A stretch of 64,000 nucleotides of DNA, from contig NZ_CP081000.1 in assembly GCF_019645875.1 (NCBI RefSeq), positions 5,268,417-5,332,416 on the forward strand, written 5' to 3'. A model generated the notes under the pieces. That model was not told where the DNA came from. It saw only the letters and a program-made list of their open reading frames with translations, and searched no databases. Both the position numbers and the translations under genes were made by a program. Shown here piece by piece: positions 44,389 to 53,759 of the stretch (positions are counted from its first letter, which is position 1; each line of letters opens with the position of its first letter). The stretch is from Mycolicibacterium senegalense (GTDB taxonomy: Bacteria > Actinomycetota > Actinomycetes > Mycobacteriales > Mycobacteriaceae).

Positions 44389-45171
44389 TTACTTGATGTC
44401 GGCCGTCGTGGTGGACAGGTAGTGCGGCGGCTCCCCGCCACCGTGCACCTCCAACGACGCACCGCTGATATAAGAGGCGGCCGAAGACGACAAAAACGCT
44501 GTGGCCCAACCGATATCGGCGGGCTTGGCTAACCGCCCCAGCGGCACGTTGCGCGAGATGGCCGCGATGGAATCGGCGTCGCCGTAGAACAGTTCGGACT
44601 GCTCGGTCTCGACCATGCCGACCACCACCGAGTTAACCCGGACCTTCGGCGCCCACTCGACGGCCAGCGTCGAGGTGAGGTTGTCGATGCCGGCCTTCGC
44701 CGCTCCGTACGCCGCCGTCCCCGGCGTGGGCCGGTGACCGCTGACGCTGGAGATGTTGACGATCGAGCCGCCCGAGTCCTGGCCCTGCATGACCGCATTG
44801 GCGTGCGTGGACACCGACAGCGCACCGATCAGGTTGAGCTCGATGATCTTGGTGCTGAACTTCGCCGACGCGTCAGCAGCGAGCACGTACGGCGAGCCGC
44901 CGGCGTTGTTGACGACCACATCCAAACGACCGTGCTTCTCCACGACCGCATCGATGAGCGACTTCACCGATTCGTCATCCCGGATGTCGCAGCTGTGGAA
45001 TTCGTAGGGCAGCCCCTCGACCGGGCGGCGTGCGCAGGTCACCACGGTGGCGCCCTGACCGGCAAAAACCGCGCTGATACCAGCGCCAACCCCTCGTACT
45101 CCACCGGTCACCAGGACCACCTTGCCGGTCAAACCCAAACTGATGGCGCCGACTTCTGGCGTAACTGTCAC
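44389..45171 (-). CDS. SDR-family oxidoreductase (Rv3549c type)
   Basis: A 260-residue short-chain dehydrogenase with VLVTGGVRGVGAGISAVFAG, VVNNAGGSPYV, catalytic NISSVSG and YGAAKAG. The C terminus ends ISGASLEVHGGGEPPHYLS. Position equals Rv3549c. It starts 15 bp from a perfect KstR2 operator shared with the divergent echA20-ipdABC operon, so a role in ring C/D degradation is likely, though its substrate is not established here. Confidence 0.9.
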   Translation of the reverse strand: MTVTPEVGAISLGLTGKVVLVTGGVRGVGAGISAVFAGQGATVVTCARRPVEGLPYEFHSCDIRDDESVKSLIDAVVEKHGRLDVVVNNAGGSPYVLAADASAKFSTKIIELNLIGALSVSTHANAVMQGQDSGGSIVNISSVSGHRPTPGTAAYGAAKAGIDNLTSTLAVEWAPKVRVNSVVVGMVETEQSELFYGDADSIAAISRNVPLGRLAKPADIGWATAFLSSSAASYISGASLEVHGGGEPPHYLSTTTADIK

Positions 45172-45186
45172 TGTGCTAGCGTACCA

Positions 45187-45200
45187 AGCAAGTGCTTGCT
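45187..45200. promoter_or_regulatory. KstR2 operator between the SDR gene and echA20
   Basis: agcaagtgcttgct matches the KstR2 consensus AnCAAGnnCTTGnT completely. It controls divergent transcripts. KstR2 is released by HIP-CoA, the CoA ester of the last two steroid rings. Confidence 0.92.
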
Positions 45201-45230
45201 TAGGTAGCGACCCCTTCAGGAAGTGGATTG

Positions 45231-45986
45231 ATGACGATCACCACCAAGACAGTCGAACCGGGCATCGTCTCGGTCACCGTCAACTACCCGCCCGTCAACG
45301 CCATCCCGTCGACCGGCTGGTTCGAACTCGGCGATGCCATCACCGCGGCGGGCCGCGACCGCAGCACCCACGTGGTGATCCTGCGGGCCGAGGGCCGTGG
45401 CTTCAACGCCGGTGTGGACATCAAGGAAATGCAGAACACCGAGGGCTTCACCGCGCTCATCGACGCCAACCGTGGCTGCTACCACGCGTTCAAGGCCGTC
45501 TACGAATGCGAGGTCCCCGTCGTCGCCGCCGTCAACGGCTTCTGCGTCGGTGGCGGCATCGGCCTGGTCGGCAACGCCGACGTGATCGTGGCCTCCGATG
45601 ACGCCAAGTTCGGCCTGCCCGAGGTGGAACGCGGCGCGCTCGGTGCCGCCACCCACCTGTCCCGGCTGGTTCCCCAGCACCTGATGCGCCGGCTGTTCTT
45701 CACCGCCGCAACCGTTCCCGCCGAGACGCTGCACCACTTCGGTTCGGTGCACGAGGTGGTACCCCGGGAGGAGCTCGACGAGGCCGCGCTGCGCGTCGCC
45801 CGTGACATCGCATCCAAGGACACCCGGGTGATCCGGGCGGCCAAGGAGGCGCTGAACTTCATCGACGTCCAGCCCGTCAACGCGCGGTACCGCATGGAGC
45901 AGGGCTTCACCTTCGAACTCAACCTGTCCGGTGTGTCCGACGAGCACCGCGACGCCTTCGCCGGAACTGACAAGGGGTCGAAATAG
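45231..45986 (+). CDS. echA20: Ring D-hydrolysing crotonase EchA20
   Basis: A 251-residue crotonase-family protein, orthologue of Rv3550, which in M. tuberculosis hydrolytically opens ring D of HIEC-CoA. Oxyanion-hole segments: ILRAEGRGFNAGVDIKEMQN and AAVNGFCVGGGIGLVGNADV. ATG 45231 is used in preference to the TTG just before it. The stop is one base before the ipdA start. Confidence 0.93.
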   Translation: MTITTKTVEPGIVSVTVNYPPVNAIPSTGWFELGDAITAAGRDRSTHVVILRAEGRGFNAGVDIKEMQNTEGFTALIDANRGCYHAFKAVYECEVPVVAAVNGFCVGGGIGLVGNADVIVASDDAKFGLPEVERGALGAATHLSRLVPQHLMRRLFFTAATVPAETLHHFGSVHEVVPREELDEAALRVARDIASKDTRVIRAAKEALNFIDVQPVNARYRMEQGFTFELNLSGVSDEHRDAFAGTDKGSK

Positions 45987-45987
45987 C

Positions 45988-46866
45988 ATGGCAGACAAGA
46001 GAACAACCCTCGACGAGGCCGTCGCCTCGATCGAGAGCGGCATGACCATCGGCATCGGTGGCTGGGGCTCGCGGCGCAAGCCGATGGCCTTCGTGCGCGC
46101 GCTGCTGCGCACCGACGTCAAGGACCTGACCGTGGTCACCTACGGCGGGCCCGACCTCGGCCTGCTGTGCTCGGCCGGCAAGGTCAAGCGCGTCTACTAC
46201 GGCTTCGTGTCGCTGGACTCGCCGCCGTTCTACGACCCGTGGTTCGCCAAGGCCCGCACCAACGGTGCCATCGAGGCCCGCGAGATGGACGAGGGCATGC
46301 TGCGCTGCGGCCTGCAGGCGGCCGCCCAGCGGCTGCCGTTCCTGCCGATCCGCGCCGGCCTGGGCAGCGACGTCCGCACGTTCTGGGGCGACGAGCTCAA
46401 GACCGTGAAGTCGCCGTATGAGACCGACGGCGCCTACGAGGAGCTGATCGCGATGCCCGCGCTGAACCTCGACGCGGCCTTCGTGCACATGAATCTCGGT
46501 GACGCCCAAGGCAATGCGGCTTACACCGGTATCGACCCGTACTTCGATGATCTGTTCCTGATGTCCGCTGCGCGCCGCTTCCTGTCGGTCGAGCGCGTGG
46601 TCTCCACCGAGGAACTGGTCAAGGCCGTTCCGACGCAGGCCCTGCTGATCAACCGGATGATGGTCGATTCGGTGGTCGAGGCGCCCAACGGCGCCCACTT
46701 CACCACCAACGAGCCCGACTACCGGCGCGACGAGAAGTTCCAGCGCCATTACGCAGAGGCCGCCGGTTCCGACGAGACCTGGGCCGAGTTCGTCAAGACG
46801 TACCTGTCCGGCAGCGAGGCCGACTACCAGGCCGCGGTCCGCAAGTTCAAGGAGGAGCAAGCATGA
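45988..46866 (+). CDS. ipdA: IpdA, alpha subunit of the COCHEA-CoA hydrolase
   Basis: A 292-residue protein of the CoA-transferase fold (Rv3551 orthologue). The IpdA-IpdB heterodimer opens the last steroid ring of COCHEA-CoA by hydrolysis rather than transferring CoA. A Gly-rich SGMTIGIGGWGSRRKPMAFV motif lies near the N terminus. Overlaps ipdB by 4 nt. Confidence 0.95.
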   Translation: MADKRTTLDEAVASIESGMTIGIGGWGSRRKPMAFVRALLRTDVKDLTVVTYGGPDLGLLCSAGKVKRVYYGFVSLDSPPFYDPWFAKARTNGAIEAREMDEGMLRCGLQAAAQRLPFLPIRAGLGSDVRTFWGDELKTVKSPYETDGAYEELIAMPALNLDAAFVHMNLGDAQGNAAYTGIDPYFDDLFLMSAARRFLSVERVVSTEELVKAVPTQALLINRMMVDSVVEAPNGAHFTTNEPDYRRDEKFQRHYAEAAGSDETWAEFVKTYLSGSEADYQAAVRKFKEEQA

Positions 46867-47612
46867 TTGCCGTGACCCGCGCCGAGGTGTGCGCCGTCGC
46901 CTGCGCCGAGCTGTTCCGCGACGCCGGCGAGATCATGGCCAGCCCGATGACCACCGTCGTCCAGATCGGTGCGCGCCTGGCCCGGCTGACCTTCTCCCCC
47001 GACATCGTGCTGACCGACGGTGAGGCCCGGATCCTGGCCGATACCCCGGCGATCGGCGCACCCTTCGCCATGGAGGGCTGGATGCCGTTCAACCGGGTCT
47101 TCGAGACCCTGGCCTGGGGCAAGCGCCATGTGGTGATGGGAGCCAACCAGATCGACCGCTACGGCAACCAGAACCTGTCGGCGTTCGGCCCGATCCAGCA
47201 CCCGACCCGGCAGATGTTCGGTGTCCGCGGCGCACCGGGTAACACCATCAACCACACCACCAGCTACTTCGTGGGCAACCACTCCAAGCGGGTGTTCTGC
47301 GAGTCGGTGGACATCGTCTCCGGAATCGGCTGGGACAAGATCGATCCGGAGAACCCGGCCTACCGGTTCGCCAACATCTACCGCGTCGTGTCCAACCTGG
47401 GCGTGTTCGACTTCAACGGCCCCGACCACCAGATGCGGGCCGTGTCGCTGCATCCCGGCGTCGAAGCTCAGCAGGTCGCCGACAACACCTCGTTCGAGGT
47501 GCACGGCCTGGAAGAGGCCGAGACCACCCGGCTGGCCACCGACGAGGAACTCAAGCTGCTGCGCGAGGTCATCGATCCGAAGTCGTTGCGCGACAAAGAG
47601 GTCAAGGTTTAA
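46863..47612 (+). CDS. ipdB: IpdB, beta subunit of the COCHEA-CoA hydrolase
   Basis: A 249-residue CoA-transferase-fold subunit (Rv3552 orthologue) with VTRAEVCAVACAELFRDAGE, MGANQIDRYGNQNLSAFGPI and GAPGNTINHTTSYFVGNHSK. Translationally coupled to ipdA, and followed after 3 nt by ipdC. Confidence 0.95.
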   Translation: MIAVTRAEVCAVACAELFRDAGEIMASPMTTVVQIGARLARLTFSPDIVLTDGEARILADTPAIGAPFAMEGWMPFNRVFETLAWGKRHVVMGANQIDRYGNQNLSAFGPIQHPTRQMFGVRGAPGNTINHTTSYFVGNHSKRVFCESVDIVSGIGWDKIDPENPAYRFANIYRVVSNLGVFDFNGPDHQMRAVSLHPGVEAQQVADNTSFEVHGLEEAETTRLATDEELKLLREVIDPKSLRDKEVKV

Positions 47613-47615
47613 CGA

Positions 47616-48689
47616 ATGGGCAAGCTCAAGACTCCGCTGACCGAACTGGTCGGCATCGAGCATCCCGTCGTGCAGACCGGAATGGGCTGGGTGGCCGGGG
47701 CACGACTGGTCGCCGCCACCTCCAATGCCGGCGGGCTCGGCATCCTGGCGTCAGCGACCATGACGCTCGAGGAGCTGCAGACCGCCGTCACCAAGGTCAA
47801 GGCCGCCACCGACAAACCCTTCGGCATCAACATGCGTGCCGACGCGGGCGACGCCGGTGCGCGCGTGGACCTCCTGATCCGCGAAGGAGTCAAAGTCGCC
47901 TCCTTCGCCCTAGCTCCCAAGCCCGAGCTGATCGCCAAGCTGAAAGATGCGGGCGTCGTGGTGATCCCGTCGGTCGGCGCGGCCAAGCACGCCAAGAAGG
48001 TGGCAGGCTGGGGTGCCGACGCGGTGATCGTGCAGGGCGGTGAGGGCGGCGGCCACACCGGTCCCGTCGCCACCACGCTGCTGCTGCCCTCGGTGCTCGA
48101 CGCCGTCAAGGACACCGGCATGCCGGTGATCGCGGCCGGTGGCTTCTTCGACGGCCGCGGCCTGGCGGCCGCGCTGTCCTACGGTGCGGCCGGCGTGGCC
48201 ATGGGCACCCGCTTCCTGCTGACCGCCGATTCCACCGTGCCCGACGCGGTCAAAGAGCGCTACCTGCAGGCAGCGCTGGACGGCACCGTGGTGTCCACCC
48301 GCGTCGACGGCATGCCGCACCGGGTGCTGCGCACCGGCCTGGTGGAAAAGCTGGAGAGCGGTTCGCGGGCACGCGGTTTCGCGGCCGCCGTCGGCAACGC
48401 CCAGAAGTTCAAGAAGCTCTCCGGGATGACCTGGCTGTCGATGGTCAAGGACGGCCTCGCGATGCGGCACGGCAAGGAGCTCACCTGGTCGCAGGTGGTG
48501 ATGGCGGCCAACACCCCGATGCTGCTGAAAGCGGGTCTGGTGGAGGGTAATACCGACGCCGGTGTGCTGGCTTCCGGACAGGTGGCCGGCATCATCAGCG
48601 ATCTGCCGTCGTGTGCCGAGCTGGTCGAGAAGATCGTCGACGACGCCGTCGCTCATCTGCGGTCGGCATCGGCGTTCGTCGTCGACTGA
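47616..48689 (+). CDS. ipdC: IpdC, flavin-dependent oxidoreductase of ring C/D degradation
   Basis: A 357-residue protein of the nitronate monooxygenase/2-oxoacid-like FMN TIM-barrel family (Rv3553 orthologue). It acts between the bicyclic HIP-CoA-derived intermediates and the EchA20 substrate HIEC-CoA. Flavin-binding segments: TGMGWVAGARLVAATSNAGG, VIVQGGEGGGHTGPVATTLL and AAGGFFDGRGLAAALSYGAA. Last gene of the operon. Confidence 0.93.
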   Translation: MGKLKTPLTELVGIEHPVVQTGMGWVAGARLVAATSNAGGLGILASATMTLEELQTAVTKVKAATDKPFGINMRADAGDAGARVDLLIREGVKVASFALAPKPELIAKLKDAGVVVIPSVGAAKHAKKVAGWGADAVIVQGGEGGGHTGPVATTLLLPSVLDAVKDTGMPVIAAGGFFDGRGLAAALSYGAAGVAMGTRFLLTADSTVPDAVKERYLQAALDGTVVSTRVDGMPHRVLRTGLVEKLESGSRARGFAAAVGNAQKFKKLSGMTWLSMVKDGLAMRHGKELTWSQVVMAANTPMLLKAGLVEGNTDAGVLASGQVAGIISDLPSCAELVEKIVDDAVAHLRSASAFVVD

Positions 48690-48773
48690 GTCGGGGCTGC
48701 CCTACGCGGCGTGCCGCGCGGCAGGCCAGGCGTGTCGCGCAGGGAAGCCGGGTGTCGACGTGCCCGCCTGTGC

Positions 48774-49040
48774 GCGACTTTTCAGCGACAATCGCCTCAC
48801 GGGCTGATTTGCGTCTCATCTGCCCCAGGGCCGATGAGTACTTGTGTCACTCCAGGGGCAATCAGCCTCACGCATAACAGGTTTCGGGTTGTCCAGCTAT
48901 CAGCGACAAAGCGCTGATAGCTGGACACTGGACTGCTGAGACGTACGGGGCCAATGCTGCCGGAGTGGCGAGATCGGCCAGCGACAACGGGGTTGAAGAG
49001 GCTCATGATGCTGATCTGGCGATTGTCGCTGAAAAGTCGC
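48774..49040. mobile_element. 267-bp element with perfect 23-bp terminal inverted repeats (MITE-like)
   Basis: The left end (48774-48796) starts GCGACTTTTCAGCGACAATC, and the right end (49018-49040) is its exact 23-bp reverse complement. The interior encodes no convincing protein and contains a strong hairpin. No clear target-site duplication is visible. It fills most of the 401-bp gap (48690-49090) between ipdC and the methyltransferase gene; an extended start of the latter would fall inside it. A non-autonomous transposable element is the simplest reading; a conserved regulatory structure is an alternative. Confidence 0.65.
48891..48926. repeat. Hairpin inside the inverted-repeat element
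   Basis: Arms GTCCAGCTATCAGCG and CGCTGATAGCTGGAC around a loop containing acaaa; perfect 15-bp stem. Confidence 0.85.
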
Positions 49041-49090
49041 TACCAGCCGGGCGCAACGGCCATCGTCCCGGAATCCGGCACAGTGGAGAT

Positions 49091-49768
49091 ATGGACATCC
49101 GCCGCGTCGAACATCCATTGGTCAGGCGGGCTGCCGAGGGACTGCACAACTTCAACAGCAGGCATCCGTGGAGCCACAACGACCACTTCCACCGCTGGAT
49201 TCTGGCGAACCTCCCCACGCAGCGCCGGACCGCGATCGATATCGGCTGCGGGCAGGGCGAATTGGTGGCTCAATTGGCCTCCCGCTTCAGGTATGCCCAC
49301 GGTACCGATCTCGACGCGGATATGCGTAGCGCGGCGACGCGTCGTTGCTCCGGGCTGACCAACGTCACCGTCGATGACGCCCAACTCAACGATCTCGCCG
49401 GTCCCGCGGACCTCATCACCATGGTGGCGGTGCTGCACCATCTCGACGCGGAAAAGGCACTCGTCGACGTCAAACGACTGCTGGCCCCGGGCGGGAGATT
49501 CTTGGCCGTCGGCCTGGCCGCCCCGGTCACCATCCGTGACACCGCATGGGACCTGGCATCGGCGGTGACCAACCCGGTCATCGGCCTCATCAAACATCCC
49601 CGGCCGGTGCGCGGGGGTCCGACACCTCCGCCGTTTCCGGTACGCGATCCGCAACTCAGCTTCGATCAGCTGCACAAGATCGTCGGCACAGTACTTCCCG
49701 GCGCAGTGATGCGGCGTCGGCTGGCGTTCCGGCACACCATCGCCTGGACGAAACCGTCGCCCCGCTGA
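49091..49768 (+). CDS. Class I SAM-dependent methyltransferase
   Basis: A 225-residue protein with motif I AIDIGCGQGELVAQLASRF, an acidic motif II GTDLDADM, and LITMVAVLHHLDAEKALVDV before the LLAPGGRFLAVGL strand. It resembles small Methyltransf_11/25-type enzymes. Substrate unknown. ATG 49091 follows GGAG closely and matches the homologous start DIRRVEHPLVRRAAEGLHNF. It lies just after the inverted-repeat element and before the nar operon; no functional link with either is evident. Confidence 0.82.
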   Translation: MDIRRVEHPLVRRAAEGLHNFNSRHPWSHNDHFHRWILANLPTQRRTAIDIGCGQGELVAQLASRFRYAHGTDLDADMRSAATRRCSGLTNVTVDDAQLNDLAGPADLITMVAVLHHLDAEKALVDVKRLLAPGGRFLAVGLAAPVTIRDTAWDLASAVTNPVIGLIKHPRPVRGGPTPPPFPVRDPQLSFDQLHKIVGTVLPGAVMRRRLAFRHTIAWTKPSPR

Positions 49769-50079
49769 GGGTGTTCACGCTGGGTCTGAAACCGGTCCGC
49801 GAAGTGTTACCGCGGTGATAAATCCTGGGTGGTCGGGGGCCCGCACCTGCCGGCCGACGTACCGTTGCGAAGGCCCTGATTTCGGTCGACCATGTGACGG
49901 TCTGTGCAGGTAGCCGACATGATCCCCGGATCACCGACCGATCTCCGCATGACGGCTGTGTTCCTGTGAAATGACTGCCCGGTTACCGCGACTTCACAGC
50001 GGTCCAGGCCGGCGAGTGCGTTCTTTTGAGGCGCTGAAAACCGCCCTTACGCTCGTGCTTCAACAGCGTGGAGGGACAG
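49769..50079 (+). promoter_or_regulatory. Upstream region of narGHJI
   Basis: 311 bp without a gene, presumably containing the nar promoter. One sequence near 49981-50000 (ggttaccgcgacttcacag) fits the loose AC-n9-AC spacing of actinobacterial GlnR boxes, but this is weak. No clear -10/-35 pair or FNR-type palindrome was found. Confidence 0.4.
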
Positions 50080-53000
50080 ATGTTGGTTGATTCACCCGCG
50101 GGCAGTCAGACACCTGCGGATGCTTTGCTGCGACTGGGTAAGTACTTCCACCGCGGTGAGGTCTCCGCGGACCAGCGGACTCTGCACAAGATCGGCGGAC
50201 GCTCAGCGGACGAGTTCTACCGGGACCGCTGGGCACACGACAAGGTGGTGCGGTCGACGCACGGCGTCAACTGCACGGGGTCCTGTTCCTGGAAGATCTA
50301 CGTCAAGGACGGCGTGATCACCTGGGAGTCACAACAGACCGACTACCCGTCGGTCGGTGCCGACAAGCCCGAGTACGAGCCGCGCGGGTGCCCCCGCGGT
50401 GCGTCCTTCTCGTGGTACACGTATTCGCCTGCCCGCGTGCGCTATCCGTACGTGCGCGGAATTCTGCTGGAGTACTACCGCGAAGCCAAGGAACGACTGA
50501 AGGATCCGGTGCTGGCCTGGGCCGACATCGTCGAGGACCCGGAGAAGTCGAAGCGGTACAAGGCCGCCCGCGGCAAGGGCGGGTTCGTCCGCGCCGAGTG
50601 GTGGGAAGCCGCGGAGATCGCCGCCGCCGCCCACGTCCACACCGTGAAGAAGTACGGGCCGGACCGGGTGGCCGGATTCTCCCCGATCCCGGCGATGTCG
50701 ATGGTCAGCCATGCCGTCGGCGCCCGGTTCATCTCGCTGCTCGGCGGATCGATGCTGTCGTTCTACGACTGGTACGCCGACCTTCCGGTGGCCTCGCCGC
50801 AGGTTTTCGGGGACCAGACCGACGTGCCAGAGTCTGCCGACTGGTTCGACGCGGGCTACCTGATCATGTGGGGCTCCAATGTCCCCGTCACGCGAACCCC
50901 TGACGCGCACTACATGACCGAGGCCCGGTACCGCGGCCAGAAGGTGGTCGTGGTGTCTCCGGACTATGCCGACAACACCAAGTTCGCCGACGAATGGCTA
51001 CCCGCCCGCCCCGGTACCGACGCCGCCCTGGCCATGGCGATGGGGCACGTCATTCTCAAGGAGTTCTTCGTCGAGAAGCAGACGCCGTACTTCACCGACT
51101 ACGTCAAGAAGTACACCGACCTGCCGTTCCTGGTCTCCCTCACGGAACGCGACGGGCGGGTCCTGCCCGGAAAGTTCCTCACCGCAGCCGACCTGGGCGG
51201 TGAACACGCGGATGCCGAAGCCGCGTCCTCCAAACCGGTCCTGTTGGACCAGGCCGGCCGGCCTGTGGTGCCGAACGGCTCGCTAGGGCATCGCTTCACC
51301 GCATCCGGCGAGGGGCACTGGAACCTCGACCTGCAGGGCGTCCACCCGATGCTGACCCTGCTCGGCAACCACGAAGACACCGTGACCGTGGCCCTTCCCC
51401 GGTTCGACAGCGACCAGCCCGGCGTCCTCGAACGTGGAGTGCCGACCAGAATCATTGCCGGACACCGGGTGACGACGGTGTTCGACCTGATGCTGGCGCA
51501 GTACGGGGTGGCCCTCGACGGACTGCCCGGGCAGTGGCCGGCCGGATACGACGACGCCTCCGAGCCCTACACCCCGGCCTGGCAGGAAGAAATCACCGGC
51601 GTACCCGCGGCGGCCGCGGAACGCATCGCCCGGGAGTTCGCCGACAACGCCGAACGTTCCAAGGGCCGGTCGATGATCCTGATGGGGGCCGGCACCAACC
51701 ACTGGTTCCATTCCGATCAGATCTACCGCTCATTTCTCTCGCTGGTCATGCTCACCGGTTGCCAGGGCGTCAACGGCGGCGGCTGGGCACATTACGTCGG
51801 CCAGGAGAAGTGCCGGCCGGTCACCGGTTGGGCCACACTGGCATTCGGCCTGGACTGGCAGCGGCCGCCACGGCAGATGCAGGGCACGGTGTTCTGGTAT
51901 CTGGCGACCGATCAATGGCGCTATGACCCGTTCACCTCGGAGGTGATGGCCTCGCCGCTGGCCGAGGGCAAGTTCGCGGGCCGCACCGCCGCCGACAACA
52001 TCGCGCTGGCCAGCCGACTCGGCTGGATGCCGAGTTACCCGACCTTCAACCGTAATCCGCTGGATCTTGCCGACGAAGCCGCGCGAATGGGTAAGGATGC
52101 CGCCGAATACGTGGTCGACGGGCTCAAGTCGGGTCATCTGCAGTTCGCCTGTGAAGATCCTGACGCCCCGGAGAACTTCCCACGCTGCCTGACGGTGTGG
52201 CGGTCGAACCTGCTCGGCTCCTCGGCCAAGGGCAACGAGTACTTCCTCAAACACCTGCTGGGCACCGACTCCGCGGTGGCCGCGCGCGACGAGGACGGCA
52301 TCCGTCCGCAGGAGGTGCGCTGGCGCGACGAGGCCCCGGTGGGCAAGCTGGATCTGCTGCTGTCCCTGGATTTCCGCAACACCAGTACGACGTTGTTCTC
52401 CGACATCGTGCTGCCGGCGGCCACCTGGTACGAGAAGCACGACCTGTCCAGTACCGACATGCATCCGTTCGTCCACGCGTTCTCGCCGGCCATCTCCCCG
52501 CCGTGGGAGACCAAGACGGACTTCGACGCGTTCCATCGCATCGCCCGCGGGTTCTCCTGGCTGGCCGAAAAGCACCTCGGCAAGCGCAAGGACATCGTGG
52601 CCATGCCGCTCCAGCACGACAGCGCAGACGCCACCGCACAGCCCGGCGGTCGGGTGCTGGACTGGAAAGCCGGTGAGTGCGAACCGATTCCGGGCAAGAC
52701 CATGCCGCGACTGATCACGGTCGACCGCGATTACCCCGCAATAGCCGAAAAGATGGCCGCGCTCGGGCCGATGGTGGAGACCGTCGGCCTCACCACCAAG
52801 GGGGTGACGACACATCCCGAGGCCGAGGTCGAATACCTGCGGGGCATCAATGGCACAGTGGTCAGCGGCGTCGCAGTCGGACGCCCGTCGCTGGCCAAGG
52901 ACACGCACGCCGCCGAGGCCATCCTGGCGCTGTCGGGCACCACCAACGGACGGCTGGCAGTCGAAGGCTTCGAAGCACTGGAACGTCGCACCGGCACCGA

Positions 53001-53757
53001 ATTGGTCGATCTGGCCAAGGAGAGTGAGGGCAAGCGAATCACCTTCGCCGACACGCAAGCCCGGCCTGTGCCGGTCAACACCTCACCGGAATGGTCGGGT
53101 TCGGAGACCGGCGGCCGCCGCTACTCCCCCTTCACCATCAACACCGAGCGGCTCAAACCGTGGCACACGCTGACGGGCCGCCAGCACTTCTACCTCGACC
53201 ACGACTGGATGAGTGAGCTCGGCGAGCAGTTGCCGACGTTCCGCCCTCCGCTGGACATGACGGCGCTGTTCAACGAGCCGGCAGTGGGAGATACCAGCGG
53301 CGGCATCACGGTGCGTTACCTGACGCCGCACTCCAAATGGTCGATTCACTCCGCCTACCAGGACAACCTGTACATGCTGACGCTGTCCCGGGGTGGTCAG
53401 TGCATCTGGATGTCGGACGTGGACGCCGCCAAGATCGGGGTCAAGGACAACGACTGGATCGAGTGCACCAACCGCAACGGCGTGGTGAATGCGAGGGCCA
53501 TCGTCAGCCACCGCATGCCCGAGGGTCTGGTGTTCATGTACCACGCCCAGGACAAGGCCGTCGACGTGCCGCGCACCGAGAAGAACGGTAAACGCGGCGG
53601 TATCCACAACGCGCTGACCCGGATCATGATCAAGCCGACGCACCTGATCGGCGGGTACGCGCAGCAGTCCTTCGCCCTGAATTATCACGGGCCCACCGGA
53701 AATCAACGCGACGAGGTCACCACGATTCGTCGCCGCTCGCAAAATGTGGAGTACTGA
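50080..53757 (+). CDS. narG: Respiratory nitrate reductase alpha subunit NarG
   Basis: A 1225-residue catalytic subunit binding the bis-MGD molybdenum cofactor and the FS0 iron-sulfur cluster; it reduces nitrate to nitrite on the cytoplasmic side of the membrane. FS0 ligands HGVNCTGSC (near residues 61-69) and a later RGCPRG. The Mo-ligand aspartate region is SFYDWYADLPVASPQ. The C-terminal cofactor-binding domain includes SAYQDNLYMLTLSRGGQCIW. ATG 50080 has a GGAGGG site 5 nt upstream; a GTG at 50068 is also in frame. First gene of narGHJI. Confidence 0.97.
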   Translation: MLVDSPAGSQTPADALLRLGKYFHRGEVSADQRTLHKIGGRSADEFYRDRWAHDKVVRSTHGVNCTGSCSWKIYVKDGVITWESQQTDYPSVGADKPEYEPRGCPRGASFSWYTYSPARVRYPYVRGILLEYYREAKERLKDPVLAWADIVEDPEKSKRYKAARGKGGFVRAEWWEAAEIAAAAHVHTVKKYGPDRVAGFSPIPAMSMVSHAVGARFISLLGGSMLSFYDWYADLPVASPQVFGDQTDVPESADWFDAGYLIMWGSNVPVTRTPDAHYMTEARYRGQKVVVVSPDYADNTKFADEWLPARPGTDAALAMAMGHVILKEFFVEKQTPYFTDYVKKYTDLPFLVSLTERDGRVLPGKFLTAADLGGEHADAEAASSKPVLLDQAGRPVVPNGSLGHRFTASGEGHWNLDLQGVHPMLTLLGNHEDTVTVALPRFDSDQPGVLERGVPTRIIAGHRVTTVFDLMLAQYGVALDGLPGQWPAGYDDASEPYTPAWQEEITGVPAAAAERIAREFADNAERSKGRSMILMGAGTNHWFHSDQIYRSFLSLVMLTGCQGVNGGGWAHYVGQEKCRPVTGWATLAFGLDWQRPPRQMQGTVFWYLATDQWRYDPFTSEVMASPLAEGKFAGRTAADNIALASRLGWMPSYPTFNRNPLDLADEAARMGKDAAEYVVDGLKSGHLQFACEDPDAPENFPRCLTVWRSNLLGSSAKGNEYFLKHLLGTDSAVAARDEDGIRPQEVRWRDEAPVGKLDLLLSLDFRNTSTTLFSDIVLPAATWYEKHDLSSTDMHPFVHAFSPAISPPWETKTDFDAFHRIARGFSWLAEKHLGKRKDIVAMPLQHDSADATAQPGGRVLDWKAGECEPIPGKTMPRLITVDRDYPAIAEKMAALGPMVETVGLTTKGVTTHPEAEVEYLRGINGTVVSGVAVGRPSLAKDTHAAEAILALSGTTNGRLAVEGFEALERRTGTELVDLAKESEGKRITFADTQARPVPVNTSPEWSGSETGGRRYSPFTINTERLKPWHTLTGRQHFYLDHDWMSELGEQLPTFRPPLDMTALFNEPAVGDTSGGITVRYLTPHSKWSIHSAYQDNLYMLTLSRGGQCIWMSDVDAAKIGVKDNDWIECTNRNGVVNARAIVSHRMPEGLVFMYHAQDKAVDVPRTEKNGKRGGIHNALTRIMIKPTHLIGGYAQQSFALNYHGPTGNQRDEVTTIRRRSQNVEY

Positions 53758-53759
53758 CA

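Noticed and set aside
45216..46860. Two ~310-codon minus-strand frames opposite echA20 and ipdA
   Set aside because: Shadows of conserved, tightly packed operon genes.
48965..49090. Upstream extension of the methyltransferase gene
   Set aside because: It would be translated from the inverted-repeat element and is unlike methyltransferase N termini; ATG 49091 has a GGAG site.
51730..53058. 442-codon minus-strand frame inside narG
   Set aside because: Antisense shadow of NarG.
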